NCBI GenBank assembly: GCA_946497375.1
Contig: CAMMKE010000018.1
Coordinates: 1-18,490, forward strand
DNA length: 18,490 nt
Origin: an uncultured Mycoplasmatota bacterium
Lineage (GTDB): Bacteria; Bacillota_I; Bacilli_A; RF39; UBA660
Reading direction: 5' to 3'
Of the stretch, positions 15,488 to 18,490 are shown piece by piece. The stretch's first letter is position 1. The number at the start of each line of letters is the position of its first letter. The notes below the pieces were generated by a model. The model made no database searches. It was not told the origin of the DNA and was given only the letters and a program-made list of their open reading frames with translations. The translations under genes and the position numbers were made by a program.

Positions 15488-15595
15488 CTATTTAAATAAT
15501 TTAGTTGTATTAACTCTCTTACTATTAGATAAAAAGTTTATCTTTTTAACATTCTTCTTTTTATTATAATTACTTTTAACTTTTTTCGCTTCCAT
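15488..15595 (-). CDS. 35-aa highly basic peptide
   Basis: This short frame fits exactly between its neighbours, with GGGGAG directly ahead of the ATG at 15595 and the stop overlapping the next gene's Shine-Dalgarno site. The product starts MEAKKVKSNYNKKKNVKK and has about 13 Lys or Arg and almost no acidic residues. It could bind nucleic acid or the acidic 339-aa partner, both inference. No family was recognised. The tight fit between two genes and the strong ribosome-binding site are the evidence that it is real. Confidence 0.6.
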   Translation of the reverse strand: MEAKKVKSNYNKKKNVKKINFLSNSKRVNTTKLFK

Positions 15596-15604
15596 AAACT
15601 CCCC

Positions 15605-15907
15605 TTACCTTTCTATATATCCTTCTATTTCTGGTGTAATATCACTAACTAATAAATCACTAGTATCATACTTTAAGACTATATCATTAAGTCTTTTCTT
15701 ATCTTTAGCAAGATATAATATTAGTAATCCTGCAATTCTATTAGCAGTATATTGATTTAATTTATAAACATCACTTGGATTAATATTATATTTTCTAATA
15801 ATATCGTTAATTGGACCATATTTATATATATAATTAATATAACTTCTAGTAATTAACTCTATATTTTTATCTTTTTTAAAAAATTTAGCAGTCTTCCATA
15901 CTTTCAT
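15605..15907 (-). CDS. Unknown 100-aa protein
   Basis: No family was recognised. The protein is small, basic in its first 20 residues (KTAKFFKKDK), then helical. The stretch GPINDIIRKYNINPSDVYKL (31-50) has a helix-turn-helix-like look but is not diagnostic. The ATG at 15907 has AAGGGGG eight bases upstream and a good promoter ahead. It is first in an operon with the 35-aa and 339-aa genes; the 35-aa gene starts nine bases after its stop. Confidence 0.65.
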   Translation of the reverse strand: MKVWKTAKFFKKDKNIELITRSYINYIYKYGPINDIIRKYNINPSDVYKLNQYTANRIAGLLILYLAKDKKRLNDIVLKYDTSDLLVSDITPEIEGYIER

Positions 15908-15932
15908 AGTATTCCCCCTTAATTAGCTCTAT

Positions 15933-15961
15933 ATTATATCATATTTGTTTAATATTGGCAA
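15933..15961 (-). promoter_or_regulatory. Promoter of the 100-35-339 aa operon
   Basis: On the minus strand TTGCCA (15956-15961) and TATAAT (15933-15938) are 17 bases apart, a good sigma-A match. Confidence 0.75.
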
Positions 15962-16025
15962 GATTTAACACGTCTTTTTTTCTTAAAATGCTCCATAATA
16001 GTAATGTAGCTAAGGAGTGATTAAA

Positions 16026-17033
16026 ATGCATTTTTTAAAAAAATTAAAGCTACAAATAATTTTTCCTCTTCTTATACTCTTTATTATGCCCATAAACATC
16101 TATGCTTATTCCAAATATATTATCCCAGGTGGAGAAACCATTGGTATAGAAGTTAATTCTAAAGGTGTTTTAGTAGTTGGCTTCTATGAAGTAGAAAGTA
16201 GATATATTGGAAAAGATGCCGGTTTTGAAATTGGTGATACTATTACAGAAATTAATAATACCAAAGTAAATAATATAGATGAAATGGTAGATGCAGTTAA
16301 TAGTGAAGCAGATAGTAATAATCAGTTAGATGTAACTATTATTAGAAATGGTAAGTCTTCTAATTTAACTTTAGATATGGTTTGTGATAGTAGTAATGTT
16401 TGTAAAACTGGTCTTTATGTAAAGGATGAAATAACAGGTATTGGTACACTAACTTATATCGATCCTAAAACAACTATCTTTGGAGCTTTAGGTCATGAAA
16501 TTACAGAGAGAACTACTGGTGAAAAATTTGAGATAAAAGATGGAAAAATCTTTAAAGCAACTGTAACTGATAATACTAGAAGCGAGAATGGTTCACCAGG
16601 TGAGAAAAATGCAACTTATGATGAATCTGTAACTTATGGTAAGATTAACTCTAATGAAGAGTCTGGAATATTTGGTGAATATACAAGTGAACTCTTAAAT
16701 ACTGAAACTTTAGAAGTAGGAACCAAAGATGATGTTAAGAAAGGTGAAGCAATAATTAGGACTGTTATAAATGGTAATGAAGTAAAAGAATATAAGATAA
16801 ATATTTTAAATGTTAATAAAGATACTGATATTAAAAATATTCTTTTTGAAATAACAGATAAAGAACTTTTAAATGAAACTGGAGGTGTCATCCAAGGTAT
16901 GAGTGGTTCCCCTATTATCCAGAATAATAAGATAGTTGGAGCGGTTACTCATGTTATTGTAAGTGATGCTAAGAAAGGGTATGGTATTTTTATAACAACT
17001 ATGTTAGAAGAAGGAGATAAGAGTGCTAGTTAG
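16026..17033 (+). CDS. spoIVB: SpoIVB serine peptidase
   Basis: In Bacillus, SpoIVB is secreted by the forespore into the intermembrane space and cuts SpoIVFA, which frees SpoIVFB to activate sigma-K. This 335-residue version has an N-terminal hydrophobic anchor or signal (about 9-27), a PDZ domain (about 35-120, with AGFEIGDTITEINN) and an S55 peptidase domain (about 135-330). The catalytic triad can be placed at His157 (GALGHE), Asp278 (EITDKE) and Ser293 (QGMSGSPI). The Asp-Ser spacing of 15 equals that of the Bacillus enzyme. It is shorter than Bacillus SpoIVB (about 426). The ATG at 16026 follows AAGGAG by eight bases; an in-frame GTG at 16017 overlaps that site. The promoter is not obvious, as expected for a forespore sigma factor. 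Confidence 0.93.
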   Translation: MHFLKKLKLQIIFPLLILFIMPINIYAYSKYIIPGGETIGIEVNSKGVLVVGFYEVESRYIGKDAGFEIGDTITEINNTKVNNIDEMVDAVNSEADSNNQLDVTIIRNGKSSNLTLDMVCDSSNVCKTGLYVKDEITGIGTLTYIDPKTTIFGALGHEITERTTGEKFEIKDGKIFKATVTDNTRSENGSPGEKNATYDESVTYGKINSNEESGIFGEYTSELLNTETLEVGTKDDVKKGEAIIRTVINGNEVKEYKINILNVNKDTDIKNILFEITDKELLNETGGVIQGMSGSPIIQNNKIVGAVTHVIVSDAKKGYGIFITTMLEEGDKSAS

Positions 17034-17047
17034 TTGCTAGCACTCTT
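17019..17047 (+). terminator. Terminator of spoIVB
   Basis: AAGAGTGCTAG (17019-17029) and CTAGCACTCTT (17037-17047) form a perfect 11-bp stem with a 7-base loop. The left arm encodes the last residues of SpoIVB and the stop codon (17031-17033) sits in the loop. The T tract after it is short. Confidence 0.75.
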
Positions 17048-17055
17048 TAAATAAA

Positions 17056-17081
17056 AAAATAACTAAGTTAATAGCTATTTT
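17056..17081 (-). terminator. Terminator of the flavodoxin-like gene
   Basis: On the minus strand the arms 17072-17081 and 17056-17065 form a 10-bp stem with one G-U pair, and the T run extends through seven Ts to 17053. The stop codon (17075-17077) lies in the first arm. Confidence 0.75.
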
Positions 17082-17536
17082 AAGTAATTAAGCACTTCGT
17101 TTAAGTTATCTTTAGTAACAAAGTCTCCACCATTTTTAAATAAGTTTAAGAGTTCTTTATCATCTTTAGCAATATCTTTACCAATAACAGGAAGAAACTT
17201 TCTAAAGAAAAAATTTAATTTACTGTAATCAATTCCTCCTCTTAGATAAAAGAAAGGAAGTTTTATATTATTAGCATCTTTTAGAGTATTAAGATAATCT
17301 TTACTATAGGCAAGTGCACCTACAGCAATTACTACTTTTACTTTATATTTCTTTAATATTTTAGATAATCCCATTATTTTAGAAGCATAGATATAACTAA
17401 GGAATATTACTTCATCATTTTTACTAACTATAGCATCTTTATATGAATAACACGGAATATTTAACTCTTCACTAAGCATTTTAGCATATCTTTCAGTATG
17501 CCCTGTTTTACTTTTATAAATAATTACTCTACTCAA
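17075..17536 (-). CDS. Flavodoxin-like protein
   Basis: The N-terminus has the flavodoxin fold pattern: beta strand VIIYKSKTGHTE with the phosphate-binding loop S-K-T-G-H-T (9-14), then ERYAKMLSEEL. Further strands are visible as DEVIFLSYIYASKIMG and KVVIAVGALAYS. It probably binds FMN and acts in electron transfer or a related redox role. The partner is unknown. Length (153) is normal for the fold. The start is a TTG at 17536, with GAGG nine bases upstream. It overlaps the previous gene's stop in TTGA, so translation is coupled. The HemG-like and other flavodoxin subfamilies cannot be told apart here. Confidence 0.75.
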   Translation of the reverse strand: MSRVIIYKSKTGHTERYAKMLSEELNIPCYSYKDAIVSKNDEVIFLSYIYASKIMGLSKILKKYKVKVVIAVGALAYSKDYLNTLKDANNIKLPFFYLRGGIDYSKLNFFFRKFLPVIGKDIAKDDKELLNLFKNGGDFVTKDNLNEVLNYLK

Positions 17537-18192
17537 TTTAAAAATCCTCTTGGAACCATTATTTTAGTTAATAGTTTTTGTTTATCTTTGGTAGTTATTT
17601 TTGGAAGAGTATCATATTCTACTTTAAAAGGAATTATTGTATATTCTTCAGGCATTAAAGTTCTTTTATCAATAGAGAAAAAAGGATATTTATTACAGTT
17701 TAATGCAGATGAAAAATAACTATCTGCTAAATAAAATATTGAACTAACTGATTCAATAACATTTTCTTTGTTATAGTATTTTGCACTATTTTCTACGATA
17801 TTATCTATCTCTTCAGAAAATTTTCTTCCTATATTTATATGTTTAATTAATTTAATGTTAGTAAATATTGACGACTCACAACTTGCATACCAATTAATTT
17901 TATACATATTCTTTTCTTCAACTTTAGTCAAATAATATGAAGAGTTACCAACGTCAAAAGTTAAAGTTTTGCGATAATCACTATAAGAAATACCACTTAT
18001 ATCACTATAAGCCCTTTTAATTTTTTCTCTATCACTTTCTATTCTAGATTCACATATTTCAAATCGTTCTCTTAAACCTTCTAAACGTTCTTTCAAACTG
18101 ATTAAATCTTCTTTACTATAACCAAAATATTCTGCTTCATCTACATCACTATCTAAAAAATCTTTAAATTCTTTATAACTTATTTTATCCAT
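17533..18192 (-). CDS. Unknown 219-aa protein with an N-terminal coiled coil
   Basis: No family was recognised. Residues ~25-60 (starting KEDLISLKERLEGLRERFEI) look like a charged coiled coil. The rest has mixed strands and helices, with no membrane segment or signal. The ATG at 18192 follows AAGGAG by ten bases. It lies between a DUF1653 remnant and the flavodoxin-like gene, overlapping the latter by four bases, so those two are co-expressed. Confidence 0.65.
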   Translation of the reverse strand: MDKISYKEFKDFLDSDVDEAEYFGYSKEDLISLKERLEGLRERFEICESRIESDREKIKRAYSDISGISYSDYRKTLTFDVGNSSYYLTKVEEKNMYKINWYASCESSIFTNIKLIKHINIGRKFSEEIDNIVENSAKYYNKENVIESVSSIFYLADSYFSSALNCNKYPFFSIDKRTLMPEEYTIIPFKVEYDTLPKITTKDKQKLLTKIMVPRGFLN

Positions 18193-18197
18193 TACAT

Positions 18198-18452
18198 TTA
18201 TTCTCCTTTAAAGTTATCTCTTTTACTATACGGTTCTATAAGTTCAAACTTATATTCTTGTTCAACATTAGGATACTTTTCATGATTAACTTTTTCCATA
18301 AAATCTTTTAAAGGTCTAACCCAACAACTTCCATCTTCATATAGTTTTCTATATATAACCAAATCTTCTAAAGTCTCACAGTCTTTAGCAATTTCTTCAA
18401 CTAGATAATAATCTCCTTTAAAGTGTTTATAGATACCAGGATAAAATCGTGA
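18198..18452 (-). pseudogene. DUF1653 domain protein lacking a start codon
   Basis: The frame encodes a nearly complete DUF1653 domain: FYPGIYKHFKGDYYLVEEI, then VIYRKLYEDGSCWVRPLKDF. DUF1653 proteins are small and of unknown function. They normally begin with Met a few residues before the PGIY(K/R)HFKG motif. Here an in-frame TAA (18453-18455) stands four codons ahead of the PG, and no ATG, GTG or TTG lies between. The first possible start (TTG) is about residue 31, inside the domain. A hairpin at 18451-18474 sits exactly at the break. The gene is either truncated by rearrangement or altered by an assembly fault near the window edge. Confidence 0.65.
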
Positions 18453-18474
18453 TTACTTAGTTTTCTGAGTAATC
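18451..18474 (+). terminator. Hairpin at the window edge, terminator-like on the plus strand
   Basis: GATTACTTAG and CTGAGTAATC form a 10-bp stem with one U-G pair and a TTTT loop, followed by TCTTTTAATTTG. It looks like a terminator on the plus strand, but the plus-strand sequence before it is the antisense of the DUF1653 remnant, so there is no evident gene for it to end. Confidence 0.45.
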
Positions 18475-18490
18475 TCTTTTAATTTGTTAA

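Noticed and set aside
15994..16000. Sigma-F/G-like -10 (CATAATA) ahead of spoIVB
   Set aside because: The heptamer resembles a forespore -10, but no matching -35 of the GNATA type is found at the right distance.
16634..16891. Minus-strand open frame inside spoIVB
   Set aside because: It is antisense to the S55 peptidase domain, and the SpoIVB frame has clear catalytic motifs.
17498..17719. Plus-strand 73-codon frame
   Set aside because: It is antisense to the flavodoxin-like and 219-aa genes and has no ribosome-binding site.
1..18490. Mycoplasma-type genetic code (TGA as Trp)
   Set aside because: Tryptophans in conserved enzymes are TGG, and TGA ends genes at sensible places with a ribosome-binding site for the next gene nearby.

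Overview
The window is A+T-rich bacterial DNA from a low-G+C member of the Bacillota. It uses the standard genetic code: TGG encodes Trp, and TGA, TAG and TAA all end genes. Shine-Dalgarno sites are strong (AAGGAG, GAGGTG) and promoters are sigma-A-like. Housekeeping genes of Bacilli type (pyk, gmk, tmcAL, xerD-deoB, mnmA) sit beside two sporulation-type genes (spoIIM-like, spoIVB) and many small unknowns. An uncultured gut Bacilli lineage (RF39/Erysipelotrichia-like) fits, but that placement is inference.

Layout. 1-1451: pyk on the plus strand, ending at a bidirectional terminator shared with the convergent pair tmcAL-gmk (1477-3336, minus). 3399-4172: a minus-strand protein with a primase-type CHC2 zinc finger but no primase domain. 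It is divergent from xerD-deoB (4259-6330, plus), and the two face-to-face promoters overlap. 6380-6553: a 57-aa cysteine-rich DUF1540 protein on the minus strand. 6571-7001: about 430 bp of very A+T-rich DNA with no gene. 7002-7320: a small membrane protein gene that appears split by a frameshift at a T6 run. 7438-8728: an operon of an XRE-type HTH protein and a membrane-anchored DUF2726 (nuclease-fold) protein, with a dyad over the promoter. 8817-9926: mnmA on the minus strand, divergent from a two-gene plus-strand operon (10031-13618) of paralogous ~600-aa proteins of unknown function. 13615-14244: SpoIIM-like membrane protein on the minus strand. 14345-14437: a 30-aa single-pass membrane peptide. 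14461-15907: a minus-strand operon of 100-aa, 35-aa and 339-aa unknowns. 16026-17033: spoIVB on the plus strand. 17075-18452 (minus): a flavodoxin-like protein, an unknown coiled-coil protein, and a DUF1653 gene at the window edge that has no start codon.

How it fits together. The recognisable genes serve glycolysis (Pyk), nucleotide metabolism (Gmk, DeoB), tRNA wobble modification (TmcAL, MnmA), chromosome dimer resolution (XerD) and endospore formation (SpoIIM, SpoIVB). The genome is compact. Genes are spaced by a few bases, several starts sit inside or beside the upstream stop, and most terminator hairpins incorporate the stop codon of the gene they end.

The least explained content is the tandem ~600-aa pair, the HTH/DUF2726 unit, and the 100-35-339 aa operon. 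No CRISPR array, transposase, phage structural gene, rRNA or tRNA was seen.
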